Assembly: GCA_900095095.1 (NCBI GenBank)
Contig: FMBT01000318.1
Coordinates: forward strand, 248,001 to 312,000
Length of the DNA stretch: 64,000 nt
Direction of reading: 5' to 3'
Source: Fragilariopsis cylindrus CCMP1102
Lineage: Eukaryota > Bacillariophyta > Bacillariophyceae > Bacillariales > Bacillariaceae
Of this stretch, positions 46,240 to 58,106 are shown one piece after another. Numbering within the stretch: the stretch's first letter is position 1; each line of letters begins with the position of its first letter. The translations under genes were made by a program, and so were the position numbers. The notes below the pieces were generated by a model. The model searched no databases and was not told where the DNA came from. It was given only the letters and a program-made list of their open reading frames with translations.

Positions 46240-48818
46240 ATGGCTACAAAGCGACTTGTGAGTCCTTTATTGAGACGACATGTTGATTTTTGCCATACAA
46301 TATTTTCCAGAACAACTTGCTCGACGTCATCTGCAAGAATAATAGATCGGCGATTCAACCACAATAACAAGCTATCTGTGCTACGATATGCGCCTTATTC
46401 TTCATCGTCGTCGTCCTTGTCATCTTCGTCAATCAACAATAACAACAACATCATAAAAGGCGAAAACGAAAACGAAACAACAAATACAAATACAAACACA
46501 ATACCAGTTCCGGAAACATTGGTTTCTATCCTTGATGATAATTATCAAGAGATGATCGATCGGATACCATTACAGGACGTCAGGAATTTTTGCTTCATTG
46601 CTCACGTTGATCACGGTAAAAGCTCACTCAGTTCGAGACTTTTGGAAATCACTGGAAACAATGGACGTGAAAATCAAAAGATTGCCTTGGAGAGTGCACG
46701 GAATAACATCAATGCTCTTGACAATGACGGTACTTCGCCGACGACATCGTCTAGTAGTAGTAGTAGTAGTAGTAGTAGTGATGATAGCAGCAGTAGTAAC
46801 AACGACCAACCCGACGAAAAGGAACAAATTCAATTACTAGATACCTTAGCAGTAGAACGAGAAAGAGGTATTACTGTCAAGGCCAGTGCGGCAAGTATGC
46901 TGTATCCGCATCCGTCTGCTGTTGGACCCGACGGTGTTATACTATTAAACTGTGTCGACACTCCCGGTCATTCAGATTTCTCTTCAGAGGTGGCACGATC
47001 ACTTTCATTCGTTCAAGGTGCTGTTCTACTTTTAGATGCAGCACAGGGTATACAAGCACAAACATGGACGGTATATGAAAAGGCTAAATCGATGACAAAT
47101 CCACCAGAAGTCATATTAGCATTAACGAAGATTGATTTGGGTAAGTTATACGAAGATACATGTCTGTTAATTGTTATCAACACTTATGTGTGTGTTTTGT
47201 GTTTTCTCTCATCATCATCATCATCATCATCGTTATCTTCCAATTGCTACTATGCATATTTTGCCTAAAAATCAGATGTGGCAGACCCCATTAACGTTGC
47301 ATTGACAGTCTCCGAGTGGCTCTCTGTCGAGGATCCCGAAAGTATCATCCCTACTAGTGCACGCAGTCGAATCGGTATCGTTCCGCTGTTGGACAAAATT
47401 TGTCGTATGGTTCCTCCTCCGTCCAGACTTCCAGATGACAAATTCATCGAAGACAATGATAACAATCAACATTTGAGGGCACAGGTAGTCGATTCTTGGT
47501 ATGATGAACGGGGCGTCAATTGTCTTGTGCAAATTGCAGCTGGAACAATCGCCGAGGGGGATCGGATTGCGATTGTCACTGGAGCCAAATCAACAACGAC
47601 ATCTTCTTCGGTACAATCCTTCTCCGTACAGGAAGTAGGGATCGTCTTGCCACACAGTGTCAGGACAGGAAAGCTACGTAGAGGACAAATGGGATACGTT
47701 CGATTTGGTCTAAAAGATCCAAGTCAAGTAGATACTGGGACGATTCTCATCTTCCACAAAGATGTCGGAAAAGATCTTTATATTCCCTCTATTAACCAGA
47801 GTATAATAAACGACAATAGTGCAGATTCTACAAAATCTGTTTTGTTTGCATCTGTACATCCACTGGCCGAAGATGGTTTCGAAGACCTTTGTGATGCTGT
47901 GGACCGACTTGGGCTAAACGACAAAGGACTAGAGATATCGCGAACATCAGATGGAGGAGGCAACAACTCGGAGAGTGGAGGACCTTTTTTGGGCCCTGGT
48001 CTTCGTATTGGCTTTCAAGGCTTGTTGCATGTAGAAGTATTCCGCCAGCGTCTTACGGATGAATTCGGTATAGACGCAGTTGTGACTCCACCAAAAGTTC
48101 CCTATCACGTGACATTTCAACCCAGTAAAGCAAACAATTTAACGGATCCTATCAAAAGAGTGGTGGAAGATTTGGAAGATTGGCCGGGATTTGGTGAAAA
48201 ATTTAGGGTAGAAGAGCCCATGGTGGAAGTTCGACTTATGTCACCAGTTCAATATGCAGGTGCTGTTATGGAGTTGATTACAAAAAAGAGAGGGATTGAT
48301 CTAACTACAAAACCTATCGATGAGAACATTTGGATGTTCCAGGCCCAAATGCCTTGGGCGGAAGTTGTATTAAACTTCCACGATATGTTGAAGACTATAA
48401 CAGGAGGGTATGGTTCCCTCGGTACCTTTGAGGCAGACCCCCACTGCGAGAAGCTCGTCTATCCAAAGTTGAGATATTGCTCAACGGTGACGAAGTTGGT
48501 CCTCTATCATTTGTTTGTCATACTCCTAACGCACAGTCAGACGCTCGAATTGTTTGCAAGAAACTAAAAGATGTCCTTCCTCGCCAACAATTCGTTATAG
48601 TAATACAGGCCAAGGCTGATGGTAAAGTGATAGCGAGCGAGAGGATCCAAGCTTATAGAAAGGACGTACTAAATAAATCAGGTAAAATGGTTGGAGGGGG
48701 TGATATTTCTAGAAAGAAAAAGCTTCTTGAGAAGCAGAAAAAAGGAAAGAAACGTTCTCAACAAAGTGGAAAGGTTACCTTGAGCCAGGCTGCTTTTAAT
48801 AGTGTAATATCTAGATAG
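46240..48818 (+). CDS. GUF1: Mitochondrial translation GTPase GUF1/LepA (EF4), one frame break
   Basis: Exons 46240-47140 and 47276-48818 join in phase 1 and give about 814 aa. A Ser/Arg-rich presequence of about 70 residues suggests mitochondrial (or plastid) import. G1 reads AHVDHGKSS near 121, [10 protein letters not shown] marks switch I, G3 is [10 protein letters not shown] near 240 and G4 is LTKID near 298. The EF4-specific C-terminus includes [20 protein letters not shown]. The frame breaks at AAA 48465-48467; adding one base joins YPK to [16 protein letters not shown], as in EF4. LepA/GUF1 acts on stalled or mispositioned organellar ribosomes. A run of Ser coded by an AGT repeat interrupts the region between G1 and switch I (about residues 171-190). 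Confidence 0.92.
46752..46789 (+). repeat. AGT microsatellite coding poly-Ser in GUF1
   Basis: About twelve AGT/TAG units, translated as Ser in the GUF1 frame, lie within the GTPase domain where bacterial LepA has a short loop. Confidence 0.9.
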
Positions 48819-49310
48819 ATGATAAAAGAACAAATGTTAAACTTATTATGCGAATTTAATTGAATTTTGTTATATCCATGTTGTTGGTGCTGCTTATATT
48901 ATCATTACTATTATCAGTGTCCCATTTTAGTCCAATGTAGTTAGACTGTATTTGTATTTAGAGGTTGTCAGCATTGTTATTTTTCGATTTTTTGGTGGGT
49001 GCTGCGATTTTTTAATTTTCTCCTCCTTCTTTATTTTTCCACGCTGCGGAAGTGGTCCAGCATCATCGAATCAATCATCATATTTCATCGCAAGCAAATT
49101 TAAATATTCAAATTATTAAGTCAAATCAAAAATCAAAACAGACAACTCATAGCTACATAAAGCACACCTTGAACAATCGCTCTCGACTCTCGACGACAAA
49201 TCACTCCCTTTTCATCTAACAGTACAAAATAACAATCCCATTTCTTGTTGGTGATAGTCGTTTTTGAATTTGTCGAAATTCACTCTCGTGATAGCACACG
49301 ATATCAAACC
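48819..49310. other. Tandem intergenic spacer
   Basis: AT-rich spacer between GUF1 and the next plus-strand gene. It contains a T-rich patch and the probable leader of the downstream gene. No other gene seen. Confidence 0.5.
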
Positions 49311-51562
49311 ATGTCTTCCAATAATCCAGGACCACCTCTGGTGTCATCCAGTACCACCACGGCACTGATGTTGACTTACCGTCCAATTATATTCCTGCTC
49401 TTCGCTGGACCCGCAATAATTTTGTCCATGACACTTATTCCTGTCATTTCTCGATTAGTCCTTGACTATGTAACGAACCAACATACGCTACTAGCAATCT
49501 GTATGACAATTTTCTTCTCAAAAACAATTGAAAATTTGATTCTCAAAGCGGCACCCACAAAAGAGAAAGCTATCAAATCTGTGGAAAAATCTAGAGGCTG
49601 GCTTTCTTATTTCATGATATTTGTTACAAATGTCTTCATTATTCGTTTGATCGTGATACCTCTCGAGGATGTATTGGGGTTAAAAGACATCTTGACGTGG
49701 TCACCGTCTTTGTCCTTTTCAACAGCTATACGATTCGCTTGCGGTGGTCTTTTGTTGGGTTTGTCAGTTGGTAAGATAAAATTTCTATTATTCACCCACC
49801 GCATTTCATTTACTTATACATGAAACGCCTTTTTAAGTTTCCTACATTATTTAATTCAAACCCTCACAAATATTGTTTTCAATGTTGTATCAGTCGCCCG
49901 CTACATTGGACCTCAGTCTATTGGTAAGTTCAGAAACTGAAGTATTCAGTAGATTTTTTATTCAAATTCGTCACTGTCTCTAATTTTTTAATGTATCCTG
50001 TTTGAGGAATGAAATCTCACCAAATAAATATTGTAATATAATTTATAGTTCGCTGTTCTTCGTCTCCATTGATGGTTAATCCATACACAAAAACATTTCG
50101 GAATATAATTGGTACAAGTACGGTATTGAATACATTGAATCTACCCGATATTTGCAAACCTGATGATGTAAAAAAATCAAAACAACAGAAACTTCCTGAG
50201 CAACGAGATAGGAATCCTCGGAGATTGCAACTACCCACCTCTGCATCATTGATTGCACAAATCGCAATATCAATACTGATCGCTGTTGCTGTGGCATTCA
50301 CGACGGTACTACCATTTTCTAGCAATGGAAATCTTAGTGATAATAATCATTCACCGATGAAAATGGCTCTAATTCTGATGTGTATTACTTCAACCTCGAT
50401 GCAATTATTGCTAACGACATTAAATGGAACGAATCATGAGATCGACCCAAGAAAGTATCGATCTTATAGTGTCAGGAATCCAGTCAATGTTATTCCTTTC
50501 CTCATAAAGTCTGCTGCTCCAATCATTATATTCATCCCGCTATACATTTTGGCAATTTCGATTTATGCCAAATACGATTCCTTGAAGTGGAGTGATAACT
50601 TGGTATGCCTCATTGCTGTCCCCCCTGTCATATTTTTGTACCTATCTATCTTCGATTACAATCTTAGAATATTCTTCTGCACAACGCCATCTAATATAAA
50701 AAAATTGGTAGAAGAAGCCTCGGGTGGAGATGCAAGGATGGAGGTATTTTTGGATGTAGTCTTACGCAATCTTCTACACTCTGATGATGAATTGGTGAAA
50801 AAACTTGGAAATAATTCTTCCACTCGCTCATCTGTATGGATGGATCTCGAGCAAGAGGAACAAAAAAGGAATGACTTCGCCATTACTACAATGGCAGATA
50901 TTCTTCTACATAAAAGTAGCAAAGACGAAGCTGGGCCTCATCTCGAGGACGATATTCTTCGTCTCGCAATTCTTAGTTCTATAGGAGGGTCAAGAGCGAG
51001 CGAAGGGGGATCATCTTCTACTGAACCATACGCTGCCATGCCGATTGTACGCGCTCTTTGTGCATATGCGGGAGGTATTGGCAAAGCTTTACTGATTATT
51101 GCAGGATCCAACAATAAAATGCTCAGTGGGGATGAATGGGTTCTTCCTCCAGCTGCGATATATATGGCTGAATGTGCTATTCGAGGAGCCAGTCGTTGTA
51201 TCCTTCATAGTTTAAATTTGGCATCGTCATCATCGTCTTCGTCTGTCATGCGTGGAAAGAATACAAGTCTTTCAATTCTAATTCCTGTGTTATTGAGCTC
51301 TGCTTTTGTATTGGAAAATGGTGTTGTACGATTCGCCGAAGCAATCGGTGGTCCTATGGCTTCGAATGAAACAGACAAAAGGAAGTTACTACAAACCGTT
51401 AGTCCAGAACTGTTGTCTCTTTTCAATATAATTAATGACTCCACTAGGATGATTATTGAATGTGCGACGGCCAACGAACGACTACGAAAATTGGATCTAA
51501 TGGAATCTCTCGACATGGACTGTCAGAAATGGCTTAAATCAAAAAAAATCTTATCGCGATAA
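49311..51562 (+). CDS. Multi-pass membrane protein, possibly NDC1-like nucleoporin
   Basis: Exons 49311-49770, 49894-49923 and 50049-51562 join in phases 1 and 1 and give 667 aa. The middle exon is a 30-nt micro-exon (ARYIGPQSI). The ATG at 49311 sits in AAACCATGTC context. Hydrophobic segments include YRPIIFLLFAGPAIILSM, YFMIFVTNVFIIRLIVIPL, LIAQIAISILIAVAVAF and AAPIIIFIPLYILAISIY. The last ~290 residues are soluble and helical (for example MPIVRALCAYAGGIGKALL). Six to eight N-terminal helices plus a soluble C-terminal domain is the layout of nuclear-pore NDC1. That is an architectural guess, not a motif match, and the protein may be something else. The frame is unbroken. Confidence 0.75.
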
Positions 51563-51793
51563 AAGAATATATCGCATCCTTTTCATACTTGGACGGCTAA
51601 GTATAAGTTAGCAACGAATGCTATTCGTGTTACTGCTACAAGTAGATATATAAAGAAACGCTCACAACTACCATATCAAAAAATATAGAGAAGGTAGGAG
51701 GAAAAAATAAATAAACGTATTGAATAGCGAATGAGAAATATAGGACTAAGATAAGATATGATTTAGATTATATCTACTTATACAGGTGCAATG

Positions 51794-53861
51794 TTATATA
51801 TTTATTCTGACTATTGAAGCATAAACAATAAGACCCAACACACAGCCGCAAATACACGTAAGAAAGGAATAATACTGGGCCCTAGCCGTACCAGCATGCT
51901 TTTCCGAAAGGTATACGCACTCCTTGATCATAGTTGATACCGTAGATAGACTTCCTGCTACACCGGTCTTGAGTGCAAAAAGGATCGCAATTACCCATTT
52001 ATTTATCGATGTTTGATCAGCTCCATAAAAGTATCTATTGTAGAATCCTTCTATACATGCTGCGATAACAGTCGCAATCATATTCGCTCCGAATGTTCCC
52101 CAGGGTATCCAGCTGAGAGTGTTTGTGATTCTTCCTCCCTCTTTTCTAATATTTAGATTGGATAGTCTCCAACGTAACAAGAACCCGATCGGAGAGAGGA
52201 TCCATAATAGCGTCATACCCCTGTAAAATTCAATGTTATTGACTGCATCTCCAATTATGAAAGCAACTAGGAGGCATACTGCCGCCAAAAACAAGGGTAT
52301 CTTATGGAGATGACTAGGCACTGGCTGGAGATTCACATTACTATCATCTACCAACTCAATCCCCTGATACAATGCAGCTTGTTGCTCGCTGTGCAACTCA
52401 ACTGTCTGTGACTGTGATTCTTCCGAACGCGATGTATCTACCTCTTCTTCATTTCTATGCCTAAAGTTGTGCATCCACAGACCGCATTGTCTTCCAAATT
52501 GAAAACCAGATAAAGCTCCCATCAACCCTAATACATAGCCACAGAAGACTGTCACTACTTGTGATCCCAGCTCACAATATTTACCGTCCAACATGACCAC
52601 CATCTGCGTATTCCATGAAGCAAATGACGTCAAACATCCACACAATCCAATTCCCAAGCTCGTATGGAAAACTTCATCGCGTTGTAGAGGATGATCTCTA
52701 TGCAGCCAGGGCAATCTGGCTCTTTGTTCCGAAGAGGATGGAGTTATCACACCCATCAAGAAACTTTATTTAAATTTGAACATTAGTGTAAGTTTATATT
52801 TAACATTTAATATATATATGTATATTATAATATGCATATTATTTATATTGAGGTTCGGGAAGAGAATGGTAACTTACCTTCCAAATACATTTGCGGGAAA
52901 ATCAATAAAGAGAGCACCACCAGTTTGTATACTTTGACCACCATTTGTAACACAAATGGTACTTGTAAAAGATGTCAAAAAATCTTCAACGTCCTTGTTT
53001 TCACAGTCATCACCAAATATTCTCGCCATGTATACTCTAAAGACAGACCCAAGAATAGCAGAAATAGAAACATAAAAGATCGATTCAAGGTAATGCTCTT
53101 TGACTTCATAAGCTCTAGTTACCAGGATATTATGAGTCGATTTGACACTTCCACCTGGATCAGATGGTGGCCGCCGCTGCTGCTGCTGTGCCTCTTCGGA
53201 TATTAACCCTAATGGTGTTTGATTTTTCTCTATGTAGGATAAATACGATGGATTATTTTCTTCTACTCCCTCCTCCAAAGATATGTCATTCATTGAAAAA
53301 ACATTTCGAACAAAAGGATGAAATTGACTTAGACTATTCGACACTTCTCCACTACGGTCTTTGCTTATGGCACCGTCGTCCATTGAAAAGACATTCCTGA
53401 TCGAGGGGATACCCATGCCCATGCTGCTACTTTCATGTTGTATTTTGTTGTCTTTCTTCTGACTACTACCACTAGTAATACTACTTCTTCTACTACTGGT
53501 ATCGTCAGGAGCCACCATTGAAAAAAAATTCATTATCGAGGGGGAGGTCTGACTACTGTTATTATCATCATCGTCGTTTGTCTTTTTACTGTTGTTGTTA
53601 TTATGGGTGCCATCAACGTTTGTCGAATTCTTCATTGTTTCGGGTATCGACGTAATAGATAATTGGCCACGATTTCTTACTCTGTGATTACTTTTCTTTT
53701 GTTGGCTTCCTTTGCTTATTGCACTCTCACTATTAGTCATTGAAAACACATCCATCATTGATGGGAAAACATCCATAAAGCTGCTATTATCATCAGTCTC
53801 ATTCGCTGCGGATTTCTCAACAGAACCTGACTGTTGCTGTTGCTGCTGCGACTGCTGCTGC

Positions 53862-53901
<40 letters not shown>

Positions 53902-54022
53902 GACTGTAAGCTGTACCACTTCTTCTTCTTCTAACGTCATCTTCTATCCCAGTGGGCGAGATGCATGCCACAAAAGACGTAAGCTCCTCGATCGTTTCTT
54001 CTGTCGCACATACATCCGCCAT
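51794..54022 (-). CDS. FEX/CrcB-type fluoride channel with long repeat-bearing N-terminus
   Basis: Exons 54022-52878 and 52763-51794 join in phase 2 (114-nt intron) and give 704 aa. Two CrcB repeats are fused in one chain, as in eukaryotic FEX. Repeat one has ILGSVFRVYMARIFG, FPANVFGSFLMG (the junction falls inside it) and GLCGCLTSFASW. Repeat two has SPIGFLLRWRLSNL, WGTFGANMIATVI and KTGVAGSLSTVSTM. Each carries the conserved Arg, pore Asn and G-x-x-G-x-x-T/S-x-S-x signatures. The protein exports toxic fluoride passively. The ~300-residue N-terminus is unusual: a poly-Gln run, then four copies of a short motif ending in FSM. The ATG at 54022 opens MADVCATEE. It converges with the preceding plus-strand gene. 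Confidence 0.93.
53831..53902 (-). repeat. CAA/CAG repeat coding poly-Gln in the FEX N-terminus
   Basis: A mixed CAA/CAG tract of about 24 codons, read as Gln with one Ser in the fluoride-channel frame. The 5' part is pure CAA. Confidence 0.9.
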
Positions 54023-56349
54023 ATTTAGACATTGATTCACAAGCAATTTTTTTTATATGTTTTCGTTCCTTTTACATGTTTAATGCAATTCAGATTGAGA
54101 GCTGTACTACTATGGTACTAATAGAGCAATGAAATACGACGTGTATGTTGGGATGTTGATGTTTGGGATGTTGGGTGGAAATTAAATTCTTTTTATGGTT
54201 TGGTTTGTAAACTCTGTCAAACAAAATAGAAACAATCAACAAAGGGAGGTAATTATTTGAAGATTGGCTTTTTAAGCATGCGTTGGGCAGTTTTTTATTC
54301 CTACAAAACACGTGCCTTGATTTTCTCTTAATTAAAAACTACGTATTGTGTGTAGTTCGACCGACGTTAAATAAATAAATATTGTACATTGGTACGTAAA
54401 AACTACATACAAACAACAAAATACATCATAAGTTCTAACATCGAGCACAACACACAATATGTTAACACATACACTACTAGTAGCTCAACAATATTAGACA
54501 ACGGAATCATTAGTAAATCAATTAAATCAACTTAATAGACCAAAGATGGCATGTCTCTTTGTCATGCCATGCAGATTTGTTTTCAAATCTAAACTATTCT
54601 TTCCTTTTTTACCTTTGATCCACAACTAACTGATTGATTCAATCTTCTTGATATCATAATATCAAGATGACTGTTTCATTTCAACAGTTCCAAGATCTCT
54701 TAAGAAATATAGAATCACAACTCCATTGCTATATTTTAATCTATCTTGCACTTTCATCAACTGTCATATCAACCTGCTGTAGTAGATATTCCCTCTCTAC
54801 TTCCTCATATCCTACATATCTCTACCGAACCTTAAGAAAAACCATACTGAAAAAGGCCTAGACCAAAAGTTGAAGTCTACCAAGTACTACCAAGTAGAAT
54901 CCAGTGTTCATGCAAATGGATTTGCTCTAACAGTATCCTTTAGTATTCAATGGACTCTATATTGTTATTATTATTTCTCTACTTATAGTAACCACCATTG
55001 AAGACCATCATCACAATTATCAATTATCCTCTACTACTACTACTACTACTACTTCTCCTTCTAATACTACTAATAAATAGGGGTTCTGGCATCACTACCC
55101 TCCCTCTTCAGACAGATGAGCAAAGTCATTACTGTAACCACTGCCTTCATTCCATTTGTTTTTATGCTGACCAATAGTGTCAGGTATAGTGATATAATAA
55201 TGACAATGATAGTAAGAATAGGGTGAGGAGAATAAATAAATATTTGACAATTCTATTAAAATTATTAAACGAAAAGTATAAATAAAACAAAATTCATTGG
55301 TCAATCTTTCCTTTTAGTTTGAAGCATTGATGAGTACAAGTACAGTTTATAGGTAGCGCTGCTTCTGCTATGCTCCAGCCTAGTAAAATTGTACCATCTT
55401 ATCCTATCTGGTCATCTAGACAAATAGATCCCAATATAGTAATATACTAATAGTGCCGCAGCATGATTCATAAAAGCGTACAAAAATCTGAGCTCTCTAG
55501 AAAAGAAGGTTTTGTGATTTACCAGGCCGTAGGGACTGTTGCTGCTTGTGGGTATAGTTGCTGCCATTCGTGCGGTTGTTTCGGTAGAGCCTCTAAAACT
55601 GCGAATGTTGCACCTACCAACAATTAATCTGGTGGAGTTTTGGTCCATTCTGTATGAAAATATTGCTGCCTGTACTGTACCTTTTGCTGTGACATTACAA
55701 ACTGTGTTGTAATCCTCTTTGTTTTCATGACTTTCATGTAAATACTCAACCACTGGATAGCAAGACTAATTTCTAGTTTTAACAAATGGCCTCGCCTCGA
55801 ATGCATGCAATACGTAGTAAAATTATTATATAATCTCTAGGCTTAGCTGTACTGAATTTGGACAGTGAATGTGTCGTATATCTGCACAGACCTTCTAGAG
55901 AGAGAGTTCACACATGTTATTGAAAGAATCATCCAGCAATTTTTATGAAATCATTCGATGCATCATCGTCTGCTGAATGATCGCTGATCCTGCCCTCGCC
56001 GCACGGTATTCAAAACTTCAGTCAAGTCTAACATAAGCCATGTGTTGGCCAAAAAGCGAGAAAATAGGTCGTTCTACTGTACTTCATTCTTAACGTAGGT
56101 CCTAATTAAGTAAGTGTACCAGCCCACAAGATAAGTTCACGATGAAAAATAGCATTGCATAATCAATAATACCAAGATAAGGTAGTACCTCTTAATTCTT
56201 TCTTAAAGTAAGTGTATAAGTTTTATTGTATTATCTTCTCTCAGTCCAATCGAGAGAACATCCCATTTTATATCACAGTAATATACATCATACTCCACTT
56301 CATGTAGACAAGCTAGACTTCACTTCACTTCACTTCACACTCTCATCAA
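54023..56349. other. Long gene-poor stretch
   Basis: 2.3 kb with only short open frames of non-protein-like composition. It includes ACT trinucleotide runs near 55030 and a CTTCA repeat at about 56318-56340. No tRNA-like cloverleaf, transposon end or conserved domain was recognised. The left part is the 5' flank of the FEX gene. Confidence 0.45.
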
Positions 56350-56985
56350 TCAGATTGGAATACTTGTCCAACCATGTATGGGAGCATTAGAATTTTTCAA
56401 GTTCTTAAATACTTGATTCTGACAGGTATTGCCATCAACCATCGTGTTCGAATTCGGAGAATAAGACAGAAGAGATGACGAAGTTATTGTATCAAGCTGC
56501 TTAGTTATTGGTTTGCTACTACCGGAATTTCCACCACCACCACCACCACCAGATGAGAATGAAGACTTCGATGATGACCGACTATGATATAATTCTGGTG
56601 TGGGAGGTGTAGTGTTGATATACCATCCCCATTGTGGACTCATTTCTGATCCATTCGTAGTACTCTGATTTTCGGTACACTTATTAGATTGGTGATGGTG
56701 TGATCCGTACGGTCTTGTTGGAACAATCAATCCATTATTTCCTTTTCGAGGATTCATATTTGGGATATACCTTGAAGAAGAAATAGATGATGAGGCTGAT
56801 GCTGCTGCTGATGATGATAACGGTACTGTATTCGTCGAAGGTTCTTGACAAGACGAAGACGACCCACCCTCACTTGATCTTGATTGTTTTATGACTGACT
56901 TTGTTGGTTTCAGTTTTCGTGAAGTTATTACTGTTGATGATGCGTACGGATCATGATGATGTGATGCACTCTGTTCATTCCCCAT
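56350..56985 (-). CDS. Ser-rich protein with N-myristoylation signal
   Basis: From the ATG at 56985 the frame gives 211 aa beginning MGNEQSAS, which fits the N-myristoylation consensus (Gly2, Ser6). The frame also stays open upstream to 57117, but that part is a hydrophobic leader ending just before MGN and is probably leader sequence. The body is low-complexity (Ser, Gly, His). Two segments look conserved: MSPQWGWYINTTPPTPELY near residue 110 and the C-terminal GWTSIPI. A membrane-attached regulatory or scaffold role is inferred only from the acylation signal. No family was recognised. Confidence 0.6.
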   Translation of the reverse strand: MGNEQSASHHHDPYASSTVITSRKLKPTKSVIKQSRSSEGGSSSSCQEPSTNTVPLSSSAAASASSSISSSRYIPNMNPRKGNNGLIVPTRPYGSHHHQSNKCTENQSTTNGSEMSPQWGWYINTTPPTPELYHSRSSSKSSFSSGGGGGGGNSGSSKPITKQLDTITSSSLLSYSPNSNTMVDGNTCQNQVFKNLKNSNAPIHGWTSIPI

Positions 56986-57622
56986 TATTTTATATATTAT
57001 GTAACAAGATTTCAACGGCATTGCCGAAAGAAAAGAAAGGCACAGCAAAAGAAATAATTGATTGAGTATTCGATCGTAAAATGCAGTTTTAATAAATAGT
57101 TTAAGAAAAAAAAGCATTCGTAATGGAAGGAGTCAATCGCGAAAAAGGAGATGAAGACACTGTAATAAATTATGCATTTTCATCGCATTTTTGTCGGACA
57201 TAGTTGAAAAGTACATGAAATAGGAAGAGAACACTACGAAACATTTTCAAATCAATCAATCAGTCCCAATCTACAAAAATCAATCATTATTTTAGGATGA
57301 TGATGAAGCGACGACCGATGACGCTTCGTGTTTGTCAAAATTTTCTTTGACACCTCTGATTTTTGAATTCCAATCGTGTCTGCATTTCTAATTCGACGAA
57401 AAATTTCAAAAGTCGGGTTTGAATCTAATCGCGCGTGCAGAATATTTTTAATGAAGAGGGCAATTCAAAAATGTAAAATCACAATGACAATGGATGGACT
57501 TGTACTTTACTGTAAGGTACTAGTAGTACTGTAACTTCAATACGACGAATGGATACTGTACCAATGGGTGGGCAACAACGGCAATTGAATTGAATGAATC
57601 GGAAAAGATAGATAGAAATCAA
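56986..57622. other. Tandem minus-strand intergenic region
   Basis: 5' flank of the MGNEQ gene and 3' flank of the next minus-strand gene. AT-rich, no gene seen. Confidence 0.5.
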
Positions 57623-58106
57623 TCAATTATTGTTTCTTACCTCGTCATATGCAACTAGTGGCAGTCCACTTTCATCTGACCAACTCATTGTTTTCTTCGT
57701 CCTTTTCATACCATGGTTATTGTTGTTGTTATTGTCGTCGTTGTTGTTGTTGTTACAATCTGGTAAATATTCAGATGAATTTCTCTGTGAAGAACGACTC
57801 ATAGATGAAATATTTGATGGTTGTCGTCGTTGATGTATTTGTGTTGTTGTTGTTGTTGTTGTTGTGTAGTCATTATCTGTAGTATTGGAATGATCGTCGT
57901 TCTCATTTTTTCGTTATTTAGTATATTGTTTGTCTCATCGGAAGCAGATGCAGGTACTGGTGCAGACGACGATAATGATGATGATGATAATGAGGATCCA
58001 TCTACTCCAAGTATCCCACCAATAATTAGAAGAGGAACACGAAAAAAGCTGAAAAGAAATTGAAATCATCAATTCGATCAGCTTCCAGTTTATGTTCAAA
58101 TGCCAT
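57623..58106 (-). CDS. Small low-complexity protein with single hydrophobic segment, frame-broken
   Basis: An ATG at 58106 opens MAFEHKLEADRIDDF. With one base added in the A6 run 58042-58047 this continues into VPLLIIGGILGVDG and Ser-rich sequence. A Gln run coded by CAA follows. A second one-base break near 57838-57843 leads to MSRSSQRNSSEYLPD, poly-Asn, and KKTMSWSDESGLPLVAYDE before a stop at 57623. A GTAAGA donor directly follows the YDE codons, so a further exon is possible. About 160 aa as drawn. The basic-Trp-Ser-Asp segment resembles short phosphorylatable linear motifs. No domain recognised. Confidence 0.4.

Noticed and set aside
48100-48818. Programmed ribosomal frameshifting as the cause of the GUF1 break and similar ones
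   Set aside because: Sites share no slippery heptamer, pseudoknot or stop codon at the shift (as in Euplotes), and most need a missing homopolymer base; sequence error is simpler.
54667-54861. Plus-strand 64-codon frame starting MTVSFQQFQDLL
   Set aside because: Ends in Ser/Tyr/Thr-rich low-quality sequence with no supporting context.
55412-55753. Minus-strand 113-codon frame in the long spacer
   Set aside because: Composition is mixed, no domain or splice partner is seen, and an overlapping frame of equal quality exists.
57821-58063. Plus-strand open frame with hydrophobic start and Asp-rich tail
   Set aside because: It overlaps a minus-strand reading with better-conserved-looking motifs; its Cys and Asp runs come from the complementary CAA and Ser-codon repeats.
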